DNA of 64,000 nt from Lunularia cruciata (taxonomy: Eukaryota > Streptophyta > Marchantiopsida > Lunulariales > Lunulariaceae), in assembly GCA_948567375.1 (NCBI GenBank), contig OX419758.1, positions 5,151,001-5,215,000 of the forward strand, read 5' to 3'. The translations under genes were made by a program, and so were the position numbers. The notes beneath the pieces were generated by a model. That model saw nothing but the letters and a program-made list of their open reading frames with translations, was not told the DNA's origin and searched no databases. Below, in pieces: positions 25,030-34,719 of this stretch (position 1 is its first letter; each line of letters begins with the position of its first letter).

Positions 25030-26124
25030 TTAGTGTGTGGATGACACTTTGTAGGAAAGGTGACTGCTTTCAAGATTCTAGATGTAGGTTACCATTGGAG
25101 AGGGATTTTCAAGGATTGTCTTGATTATTGCAAAATTTGTCATATTTTTCAAGCTAGAAGGTCTATATCCACTCCACCACTTAGATCAATTCCATTGCTA
25201 TGATCTTTTGAGAAGTGGAGAATTGATTTTGTAGGTTTTCTTAATAGAACCCCCAGGAACAATTGGTATATTCTAGTAGTTACTGATTATCTTACCAAGT
25301 GGGTTGAGGCTAGACCATTGAGAGACAAGAATGAAGATGAAGTTGGTAGATTTCTTTATGAATGCATTATCACTAGGTTTGGATGCCCTTTGGATCTGGT
25401 TTCTGATAGAGGAGGAGAGTTTACAAGAAGCATTACTATAGCCATGCTACTACATTTCTCTATCAAACATAGAGTAACTACATCCTATAAACCAAATGCC
25501 AATGGCTTGGTAGAGAGAACCAATCAGACCTTGTGCATGATGTTAGCCAAAGATGCAGAATTGGAGGGGGCTAAACATCAGTGGAACAAGAGGATTTATG
25601 CAATTTTGTGGGAGTATAGGACAACCATGAAGACTTCCATTGGGTATTCTCCATTTCAATTGGTATATGGTATTGAGTCTACCTTACCTATTCACTTTGA
25701 TCTTTCTTCCTTCCAAAGCATTCATAGGAGATTGAAGAAAACACAAGGAGGTGATGTCAAGAAGTCAAGAAAGGAACAACTCATGGAGTTGGAAGAGGCA
25801 AGAGCAATTGCTATGGTTTGAGTAGAGCAAGCCCAAAGGAAAAAAAAGGAGAGCTATGACAAGAGGCAAGGCAAGAAGAAGGTGGAGCCTTTCAAAGAAG
25901 GTGATTGGGTAATGTTGTTTGATTCCATTTGATTCAAGAGAGTGCAAAAGAAGTTTTTACCTAAATACTTTGGACCTTTCATAGTAGAGAAGGTGTGGGG
26001 GAATTACACCTATGATCTCAAGGAGTTGGGAGGAAGACACTTTGATAGGATAAACCATGATAAGTTGAAGATGTATCATAGAAGGTAGAGAGACATTCAC
26101 TTTGAGGACAAAGTGAAAACTTAG
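25030..26124 (+). pseudogene. A3 integrase
   Basis: Zinc-region remnant (GIFKDCLDYCKICHIFQA, 25098-25160; the last Cys is replaced by Phe), core from 25220 with DFVGFL, TDYLTKWVEA, then LVSDRGGEF (25400-25425) and NANGLVERTNQ (25498-25530), so D, D and E all appear kept. The best open stretch is 25318-25821. The C-terminal part reads KYFGPFIVEKVWGNYTYDL (25960-26020), with a stop near 25820 and a frame break around 25920. It would join element DNA to target DNA, but no intact ORF exists. Confidence 0.8.
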
Positions 26125-26136
26125 TCCGAGAGTAAA

Positions 26137-26476
26137 TGTAACACACATTTGTGCATGTGCATGGTATTATGATATTTAGCTTGGTATTACAAGTACTTGA
26201 GAGATATTATTTATATAGAGATAAATAATGGTTCTACATAAGTCATGATTAGCTAAAGTTAGTCATAACTAAGATAAAGGGGACCTTACTTTAGACATAG
26301 TAGAAAAGACAAGCACCACTATTTTAGATTATAGTGTGTTGACTTGGTATTATTCCTAGGTGTTTGGCTTTGAGGAAAGAGTTGAGAACTCTTGGGCCCG
26401 CGAACCTTCTGGTTTTGGATTCTTCAATAGTCCAAGGAAAGCCCATGTGAAGGAATCCTAAATTAGTTGTTGGGTC
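26137..26476 (+). repeat. A3 3' LTR, first half only
   Basis: TGTAACACAC to GTTGGGTC, corresponding to LTR positions 1-340. It ends exactly where the A2 LTR begins (26477). It is complementary in extent to the half-LTR at 23024-23378, with a 3-bp overlap (GTC/GAC). Confidence 0.85.
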
Positions 26477-27142
26477 TGTGAGCCGGCCTGTCTCTCATTG
26501 AGGATGAACCTCTGATGGCTATTATGGTAGCGCACCATGGACTAAGAAGGCAAGGAACCCCAACTCCATTATACTCCTCCAAGGCTAACACTCCAAGACT
26601 CAAGACATTGCTCACTAGAGAACTCAATGAGAGAGATAGTTGCAAATGAAAGGATGATGAGTACCTCCTCATCCCTTTTTTATATACTTGTGAAATAGTT
26701 ATGCACCAAAGTTACTAATTACTGTAGTAACTCAAGTTACTAGACTAAAAGTCAAGTGAAGTCAAAAAGTAGAAAGGAATATCTATTCACCTAAGCATGT
26801 GATCTTATCTTGACCCAACCACTAAGTCAAGGATTCCTTCACATGGGCTATCCTTGGACTATAGAAGAATCCAAAACAAAAAGGCTTGCGGGCCCAAGAG
26901 TTCTCAACTCTTTCCTCAAAGCCAAACACTTAGGAATAATACCAAGTCAACACACTAGAATCCAAAATAGTGGTGCTCATCTTTTCAACTTCCTCTAAAG
27001 TAAGGTCCCCTCTATCTTAGCTATGACTAACTTTAGCTAATCATGACTTATCCTTTATCTCTATATAAATAATATCTCTCAAGTACTTGTAATACCAAGC
27101 TAAATATCATAATACCACACACATGAAAAAATGGGTGTTACA
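26477..27142 (-). repeat. A2 3' LTR
   Basis: TGTGAGCCGG to GGGTGTTACA on the plus strand, 666 bp. It carries the reverse of the TATATAAAC box near 26680. Confidence 0.9.
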
Positions 27143-27152
27143 TTTACCCCCA
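27143..27152 (-). other. A2 polypurine tract
   Basis: On the minus strand TTGGGGGTAAA immediately precedes the 3' LTR start TGTAACACCC. It would prime plus-strand DNA synthesis. Confidence 0.6.
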
Positions 27153-27179
27153 ACTAAGTTTTCACTTTGTCCTCAAAGT

Positions 27180-30100
27180 GAAGGTCTCGCTACCTTCTAT
27201 AATACATCTTCAACTTATCATGGTTAATCCTATCAAAGTGTCTTCCTCCCAACTCCTTGAGATCATAGGTGTAATTGCCCCACACCTTCTCAACTATGAA
27301 AGGTCCAAAGTACTTAGGCAAAAACTTCTTTTGCACTCTCTTGAATCGAATTGAATTGAATGGAATCAAACAACATTCCCCAATTACCTTCTTTGAAAGG
27401 CTCCACCATCTTCTTGCCTTGTCTCTTGTCATAGCTCTCCTTTTGTTTCCTTTGAGCTTGCTCTAGTTGAACCATAGCAATTGCTCTTTCCTCTTCCAAC
27501 TCCATGAGTTGATCCTTCCTTGACTTCTCTGCATCACCTCCTTGTGCTTTCTTCAATCTCCTATGAATGCTTTGGAAGGTAGGAAGATCAAAGTGAATAG
27601 GTAAGGTAGACTCAATACCATATACCAATTGAAATGGAGAATACCCAATGGAAGTCTTCATGGTTGTCCTATACTCCCACAAAATTGCATGAATCCTCTT
27701 GTCCCAATGATGTTTAGCCCCCTCCATTTCTGCATCTTTGGCCAACATCATGCACAAGGTCTGATTGATTCTCTCTGCCAAGCCATTGGAATTTGGCTTA
27801 TATGATTTAGTTACTCTATGTGTGATAGAGAAATGTCATAGCATGGCTGTAGTAATGCTTCTTGTAAACTCTCCTCCTCTATCAGAAACCAACTCCAAAG
27901 AGCATCCAAACCTAATGTGTTCATAAAGAAATATACCCACTTCATCTTGATTCTTGTCCCTCAATGGTCTAGCCTCAACCTACTTGGTAAGGTAATCAGT
28001 AACTACCACAATGTACCAATTGTTCCTTGGGGTTCTATTGAGAGGACCTACAAAATCAATTCTCTCCTTCTTAAAAGGTCCTAGCAATAGAATTGATCTA
28101 AGTGGTGGAGTGGATGTAGACTTTCTAGCAAAAGCTTGACAAACATGACAAGTTTTGCAATAATCAAGACGATCCTTGAAAATCCCTCTCCAATGGTAAC
28201 TGCATCTAAAATCTTGAAAGCGGTCACCTTTCCTACAAAGCTTCCTCCACACACTAAACCTTCATGAAACTCCTTTATAAGTAGGATAGACTCTCCTTAC
28301 CCACTGCTCTTTGAAGTATACCATCTGCTCCTTGGTGAAAAAGAATATCCTCCACCATCATGTAAGGTCTAGATCTTGCTGGAAGGGCCTTCCTCTCCCT
28401 AGCATGCATCCCTTCTGGATAGTTACCTCTTGTCACAAAATCCACAATCTCCTTGTACTCCATTGGAACTTCTTGAGTGATTGAGATTGTCATGAGCTCT
28501 TCATTTGAGAAGGAATCATCCACTGGCTCATCTCCATCATAATCATAGGCTCTAGATAAGAAATCAACATTTGCATGTTTCTTTCCTTGCCTATCCTCAA
28601 TGGTGTAGTCATACTCAGCCAAGAGTATCATCCACCTTGCTAGTCTCCCTTCAACATTAGGCTTGTTGAAGATGTACTTAAAAGCCTTGTGATCTGTGAC
28701 AATGGTGGCTTTCCCTCCAATCCAGTAGTGTCTAAACTTCTTGAGACCAAAGATCACTGCCAACCCTTCTCTCTCCATGACAGAGTAATTCTTTTCTATT
28801 GAAACCATCTGCCTACTAGCATGAGCTATTGGATGATCATGCCTATCTTGGTCTGATTGACTAAGAGTGCATCCTATAGCTACATTAGAAGCATCAGTGT
28901 AGAGGACAAAAGGCTTACTCCAATCAGGTTTAGCAAGAATTGGAGCAACAACAAGGGATTGCTTGAGCTCCTCAAAATCTTTGAGAGCCTCCTTGTCCTC
29001 CAAAATCACCATGTAATCTACACACTTCTTCATGAAGATGGTCAATGCATAAGCCTTGTTGGAAAATGAGAAGATGAACCTCCTATAGTATCCAACCATC
29101 CCCAAGAATTGACGTAACTTTGTCACATTTGAAGGGAATGGAAGGTCTGAGATTTTCCTCACCTTCTTAGGATCAACTGCTATTCCATCCTTGGAGATGA
29201 TGTGCCCCAAAAGTAGACCTTCTTCACATCCAAAAATGCACTTCTCTAGGTTGAGTAATGCATTTGCCTCATCCAAGCATTGCAAGACCTTGATTAGGTG
29301 CTCAAAGTGCTTCTCCTTGCTCCCATAGACACAAAAGTCATCAATGAAGTCTCTCACAAATTTCCCAATGAAAGGTTCAAATACCTTGTTCATGAACCAT
29401 TGGAATGTGGCTGGAGCATTGCAAAGCCCAAAAGGCCTGACCTTGAAAGCGTAAGTTCCCCAAGGTGTGGTGAATGTCATGAGTTGTTGATGCTCTAGTG
29501 CAATCTTGATTTGGTTATATCTACTATAACCATCTCCAAAACTGTACCTCTCATGACCTGCAACCTCCTCCAAGATCTCATCAATGAATGGCAATGGGTA
29601 GTAGTCCTTCTTGGTAACAGCATTGAGTTTCTTGTAATCCACACATACCTGAAGCTTGCCATTCTTTTTTTTCACAATGACAATTGGAGACACCCATTGT
29701 GAATTCTCTACCTCAAAGATAAATCCGGCCTCCTTGAGCTTATCAATCTCCTCCTTCATAACCAAAGATATTGGTGGGCTAATGTGACGTTGCTTTTGGC
29801 AGATTGGTCTTGCATGTGACTCCACCTCTATCTTGTGCTCCTCCAAGGTGACTTCCTTCAAATCCTTGTAACTAAAAGCAAGAACATGGATGAACTTGCG
29901 GAAAATCTCCTCAAATCTCACTTTCTCCTCCTTGGTAACATTTGGGCCATACTTGAGGGTAGCTAACCTTCTCTCCACCTCCTCAAGTGTCAATGGTGAT
30001 TTATTTGGGTCCTTCACAACCTTTGGCTTAGGTGCAAAATCCATAGCACACAAAGGATACACATCTAAATCAGATTCAGATTCATCCTCCTCCATGGAAG

Positions 30101-30394
30101 TCTCCTCTTCCATGCTTGTGTCCACACTTGAAGCTCCTTCTTTAGAATCTAATTCCCAATAATCAAAAGATGGTGTATCTGAATGTGAAGTGTTGGTGGT
30201 GTTAGTCATAGGAATTGTGACTCTATGGTTTGATGGCTCAAGTACCCTTTGTGCCATTGATCAGTTGTGAGTGCTGCTCTCAACCATGGCCTCCCAAGAA
30301 GTAAGTCATAGCTTGAATCCCTCAAGACTTGGAAAGTCATGAGATTTTGAACTCCCATAACTGAAACTATCACTTTATCCATCACCCCTACTGG
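27180..30394 (-). pseudogene. A2 pol: RT, RNase H, integrase (nearly intact)
   Basis: A 660-codon open stretch (28275-30257) holds RT (KLNAVTKKDYYPLPFIDEIL; PFGLCNAPATFQ; catalytic FIDDFCVYG) and RNase H (FVLYTDASNVAIGCTLSQ; VTDHKAFKYIFNKPN). Integrase continues in pieces: zinc region LDYCKTCHVCQAFARK (27980-28252), core DFVGPL and TDYLTK, VSDRGGEF near 27880, NSNGLAERINQ near 27770-27800, then GYSPFQLVYGIE and the C-terminal KYFGPFIVEKVWGN (27190-27432). The RT, RNase H and integrase catalytic residues look kept. Frame breaks lie near 30260, 28260, 27960 and 27440, and codons are missing between pieces. The YDLLLGRPW end of the protease lies at about 30275-30310. Confidence 0.88.
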
Positions 30395-32011
30395 TCAAAC
30401 TTGTTGCTTGTTTGCCATGCTCACCACAAAATTTGAAGGTCTTAAGGGTATCATACCCAACTTCTTCATCAACCATTCTGATATGGCATTTATTGCTGAT
30501 CCTCCATCAACAAGTGCATCTTCCTTGATGTTGTGACGATTCACTCTCACATCAATTTTGGAGGTATATTCACAAGCCTCCCATGGTGCTGGCTTGGCAT
30601 CCACCACCCCCATTGATACTGGAGCTTTTGCCTTCTTCTTCCTCTTGCTCCTTGTAGAATTAAAACCACCTCTAAGCTCCTTTCTCAAGGTAGGGTTCAA
30701 AGCAATCAATTGGCCCACTATGATGTTAGCCTTGTGACTACCAACATCCTCCAACACATTGTAGTTCCATTGTTGCTTTGAAATCAAGAAATCCTCCATC
30801 CCCAACTTCTTTCTTGGAGTCTTTGTTGTTGATGGCATTGAGGTGCAAGTGATCCTAGTAGACATAGGATCCTTGCTTGGAGTAAATCCTTGAGAAGAGA
30901 GCACATCATTTGCAAAATGAACTCTCTTCTTCTCTTGTGCCAAAAGCTCCAAATTAAGACCCTTGGAGTTTGAGCACTCTCCCTTCTCATACTTTCTCTC
31001 CACCACATCAATGGATGCTATCCCCTTACCTTTGTTTGGATTAGGAGCCACTTGGGTTTCACTACCTCCCTCTTTCCCTCTATTGGCTCCCTCATAACTC
31101 CTTCCTCCATGGTAAGTGAAATTTGGGCAATTCCTTTGGATATGGCCTCTTCCTCCATAACCAAAACAATTTCTATCATTTAAATTGTTGGCTGGTTGGC
31201 CTCCTCTATATGGATAGTTTCCATAACTCCTAAGCCCTCTCCCTACATTCTGATCCACCTCTCTCTTCTCCCATAGTTGCACCACATTGATCTTGAGATC
31301 CGCAAGTTGTTCTGTGATGGTTTGAAGTGGATCCTTTGGTGGAGGTGCAAGAACTGGAGCAACTCCTACTTGTAGTGCAACCCTTGCCACCAAAATATCA
31401 GAATTTCCACCATACTTGTAACCTTGAGGAGGATGCACAACCTCCTTCACCACTAAATCACTCTCATCCCCTTCCAAACTCTCTTCCATACTAATTGCAA
31501 TCTTGATAGCTTCAACCTTGGAAGAAGGTTTCTCATATCTCACCTTGCTTCTTATTTGTGGTCTCAATCCTCTCACAAAATTCTTGGTGAGAATGGCCCC
31601 TATGCCATTCATAGTAGTCTCCACATCATCCCCACCCTTCCTCAACACTATGCATAATTAGGACTCTAACTTTTCCACTCTTTCCACAAAGACTCTCACT
31701 TTCTCTCCATCTTGTTGTTTGAGAAAGGTAACCTCACTCATCAATCTCTCATAATTCTCATTTGGGAGAAAGTTCTCAATGAGTGTTGAAGTCAAACTCT
31801 CCCAAGACTCTTCTTCCCCATCTCTCTTTTCTCTCTTTTGGTATTATGACTCATACCATGTAAGTGCTGCATCCTCAAAGAAATCTGGTAATAATGAGGC
31901 CCAGTCATTCTTCCTCCTCTCATTGTTTCCTATGAAAGCTCTCTTGAAGTCTCTCACAAAGGCCTCCACATCTTCTCCATCTTTGCCAAAGAAAACCAGA
32001 AGTTTCCCCAT
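30395..32011 (-). pseudogene. A2 gag and protease
   Basis: It starts at an ATG (32009-32011, MGKLLVFFGKDGEDVEAF) and reads through the gag domain (DAALTWYESYYQKREKRD; LIENFLPNENYERLMSEV). One in-frame stop lies near 31655. From there it is open to 30395: charged linker, zinc knuckle NCFGYGGRGHIQRNCP, in which the second Cys is Tyr, then protease ALVDGGSAINAISEW near 30490-30530. The D-G-G active site is shared with A1. Apart from the stop and the knuckle mutation, this is the best-kept gag-protease in the window. Confidence 0.88.
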
Positions 32012-32247
32012 CTTAACCTCTCACTATCTTTCTTTTCTCTCAATTTTTATTTTTCTCTTTTCTTTTCTCTCACTCTATAACTAATAGAGTATATACATAA
32101 CTAACACCATTTGAGAGTAATCCACCCTAGGGAACACAAAAGGCTCAGGTTGCTCCAAGAATTCTATAGCAATATCGAATCCTAGAGTGCATATTAATTG
32201 AACACTCATGGATAGTTTATCCATAAGTTGAAAGATTATCTCCATCA
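32012..32247 (-). other. A2 spacer between upstream ORF and gag
   Basis: AT- and purine-rich leader with no ORF. The homologous spacers in A1 and A4 are similarly non-coding. Confidence 0.4.
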
Positions 32248-32726
32248 CTAATCTTGAGAACTAGCTGATGAAGGTGGTAGTATTTCTATAGCTATATTAA
32301 GACTCTCTCCAAGATCTTTCACCAAAGTCTCCAAAAGTGCTTTTACTCCACTACACTCATGTCCTTTTGGAAGTCCTTCCACTCCACAAACCTCAAACAA
32401 CTCTTTGGTCTTTAGATCTTCTCCCTCCCAATCTTGGTGAAGAAGGTCCAACATGCAAACCTAAGTCAAGTAAGCCTCTCCTTTCCCTCAATATCTTTCT
32501 CTCAAAGGTATTGCAATGGACATGAACTTGCCTTATGTCCCTTCTCTCCACATAGAAAGCACTTAAACTCACTCTTTCCTCCAAGTGGAGTAGGTTTTTG
32601 GATCCTCTCAACACTCTCTTCAAATTCTATTGTAAACTCTCTTTTCCTCAAATCCACCCCTACAATCACCTCAAAACCTTTGGGAACCTTGCATAGTCTC
32701 AATTTCCACTCTTGATGACCTTCCAT
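32248..32726 (-). pseudogene. Upstream zinc-knuckle ORF of A2
   Basis: Starts MEGHQEWKLRLCKVPKGFEV at 32726 and reads to a complete CCHC knuckle CFLCGEKGHKASSC (C-x2-C-x4-H-x4-C, about 32518-32560). Two frame changes then lead through LRERRGLLDLGLHVG (32393-32623 frame) and VCGVEGLPKGHECSGVKALL (32248-32454 frame), a second Cys/His cluster. It lies upstream of gag, with about 240 bp between. Related segments occur in A1, A3 (start only) and A4. Known gypsy elements carry the knuckle inside gag, and A2 has that one too, so this is an additional protein. Function is unknown. Confidence 0.6.
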
Positions 32727-33562
32727 GTTCCCAAGATGAATCTAAACACTCAAACATGCTTTTTGTTGCTCTCAAACTCCTCATGAATGAGATCTCCACT
32801 CTGCAGAATTGACCTTTCCTCACAATTTCACTAAGATCTCTCAACTAGTATGTGGCAGTCCTCTAAAATTTTTCACACTTGATCACAACTCTAGGATGTA
32901 CTTCCCTGAAAAATTTCAGCTCTTTCCATTGAGCCATTTGGCCTAGACACGTTTCTATTCAGCACACATATTTCAGATTTGGTCTAAAAACCACCCCCCT
33001 CACTTCAAAAACTCATAACTCTCTCCACAAGAATGATCTCTCTCTAATTTTTGTGGCAAAAATTAGGATACAATGCACTTAATTTTCTTAGAAATTTTCA
33101 GGACAATTCACTGAAATGTGAAGAAATGGAAGACTGCACAATTTTCCAGAGAGCATGCAATTGCAGGAGCAGTTTACCCTATCAACTTTCAAAAATTCTA
33201 GCTCAATGCGCATAATAGCTCTCATAATAATTTCAAATGTGCTAACTGAAAGATAACCCAAGCTATCATGTATAGAAATTTCAAGTCCGGATCTCAAACT
33301 TGAGATTTTGCCCAAAATCACCTTAATCCCCAAAATCTGCAATCCACCTCACACAATCTCTCCAAATCCTCTCATGTGTACAAGATGTACAAAATCAACT
33401 CAAAGACATCATAAATGAACTATAAGGTATAAAAATGGATCTTGGTTCTCTTACATAAGTTCAACTCTCTACTCTTCTAATGTTCTCTCCAAATGAGCTC
33501 TCATAGTCTCCTTTTGCCTGATGTAAAATTGAAAGCGGAACATTATCTTGCCTTCTAGAAAA
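32727..33562 (-). other. A2 5' leader
   Basis: Non-coding sequence between primer site and the upstream ORF, conserved with 15101-15900 (A1), 24093-24900 (A3) and 45741-46540 (A4). It is a long untranslated leader of about 800 bp. Confidence 0.6.
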
Positions 33563-33580
33563 GTCCCGACAATGGAACCA
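33563..33580 (-). other. A2 candidate primer-binding site
   Basis: Minus strand TGGTTCCATTGTCGGGAC, four bases after the 5' LTR end. It is the best-kept version of the family A site described at 15083. Confidence 0.6.
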
Positions 33581-33584
33581 AAAA

Positions 33585-34276
33585 TGTGAGTCAGCTTGTC
33601 TCTCACTCAAGATGAACCTCTGATGGCTATTATGGTAGCACACCATGGACTAAGAAAGAAAGGAACCCCAAATCCATCATACTCCTCCAAAGCTAACACT
33701 CCAATACTCAAGACATTGCTTGCTAGAGAACTCAATGAAAGAGAGATAGTTGCAGATGAAAGGATCATGAGAACCTCATCACCCCTTGTTTATATATTTG
33801 TGAAATAATTACGCACCAAAGTTACTTATTATTGGAGTAACTCAAGCTACTAGGCTAAAAGTTAAGTAAAGTCAAAAAGTATAAAAGAATATCCATCCAC
33901 ATGAGCATATTCCACTAAGCATGTGATCTTATCTTGACCCAACCACTAAGTCAAGGATTCCTTCACATAGCCTATCCTTGGACTAGAGAAGAATTTAAAA
34001 TAGAAAGGCTTATGAGCCCAAGAGTTCTCAACTCTTTCCTCAAAGCCAAACACCTAGGAATAATACCAAGTCAATACACTAGAACCCAAAATAGTGGTGT
34101 TCATCTATTCCACTTCCTCTAAAGTAAGGTCCCGTCTATCTTAGCTATGAATAATTTTAGCTAATTATGACTAATGGAGAACTATCCTTTATCTTTATAT
34201 AAATAATATCTCTCAAGTATTTGTAATACTAAGCTAAATATCATAATACCACACACATGCACAAATGGGTGTTACA
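33585..34276 (-). repeat. A2 5' LTR
   Basis: 692 bp, TGTGAGTCAG to GGGTGTTACA on the plus strand. It is followed at 34277 by element C internal sequence. Confidence 0.9.
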
Positions 34277-34719
34277 TAGCAGCATAGGATGCGCTTGATA
34301 GGCATCATCACTCATACACTTGTGAGCACTGTGCCTATCAAGATGATCCAAGCACATGTTGGGGGTGATGAACAGAGTGGAGATGGGATTCTTTGGACAC
34401 AACCAATAGCTACTAGGGAGAGTGATCTACTTGGATTACATCTTTGGTCCACTTGGGATGCATTTTGAGGATGTGTGGAGCTTGCAACCAGAGTGGAGGG
34501 AGTTTTTTACATAGAGGTTGGGACCTCTAGTGGTTAGGGGCATGACACTACTACTCCCAAGGGCCCAGTATAGCAACCAATCAGTACATCTTCCACTCTT
34601 GCGATAGTTATAGAGGATTCTTGGGAGCAAAATCTTGGATCCAAGCTTATTGGAGAGGAAAGACGGAGAGTTTGGAGGTTCTTGAGGAGCTACATGAGTT
34701 GTTTTGCCTTCAATATGAA
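34277..34719 (+). other. C internal sequence before RT, no readable domain
   Basis: Open but broken sequence between the A2 LTR and the C reverse transcriptase. It should contain the protease/RT linker, but I could not recognise a D-S/T-G motif. Confidence 0.35.

Larger units (their letters stand above)
23379..26476 (+). mobile_element. Element A3: deleted family A copy
   Basis: It has a full 5' LTR (23379-24070), a primer site (24075-24092), leader and the start of the upstream ORF. At about 25026-25033 it jumps straight to the integrase zinc region, removing the knuckle, gag, protease, RT and RNase H (about 4 kb). The junction has a short shared GAGT. Integrase continues to 26120 and is followed by only the first 340 bp of a 3' LTR. 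No 5-bp duplication flanks it. Confidence 0.8.
26477..34276 (-). mobile_element. Element A2: most complete family A copy
   Basis: 7.8 kb on the minus strand: 5' LTR 33585-34276, primer site 33563-33580, upstream knuckle ORF 32248-32726, gag-protease 30395-32011, pol 27180-30394, polypurine tract 27143-27152, 3' LTR 26477-27142. The flanks (GGGTC left, TAGCA right) do not match, so the ends were rearranged after or during insertion. Domain order protease-RT-RNase H-integrase is Ty3/gypsy. RT and integrase style (GLCNAPATFQ, FIDDFCVYG, no chromodomain) suggests the non-chromovirus branch; that is inference. Confidence 0.9.

Noticed and set aside
26472-34281. A 5-bp target duplication around A2
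   Set aside because: GGGTC and TAGCA do not match, and the left flank is the broken A3 LTR, so a simple insertion is not supported.
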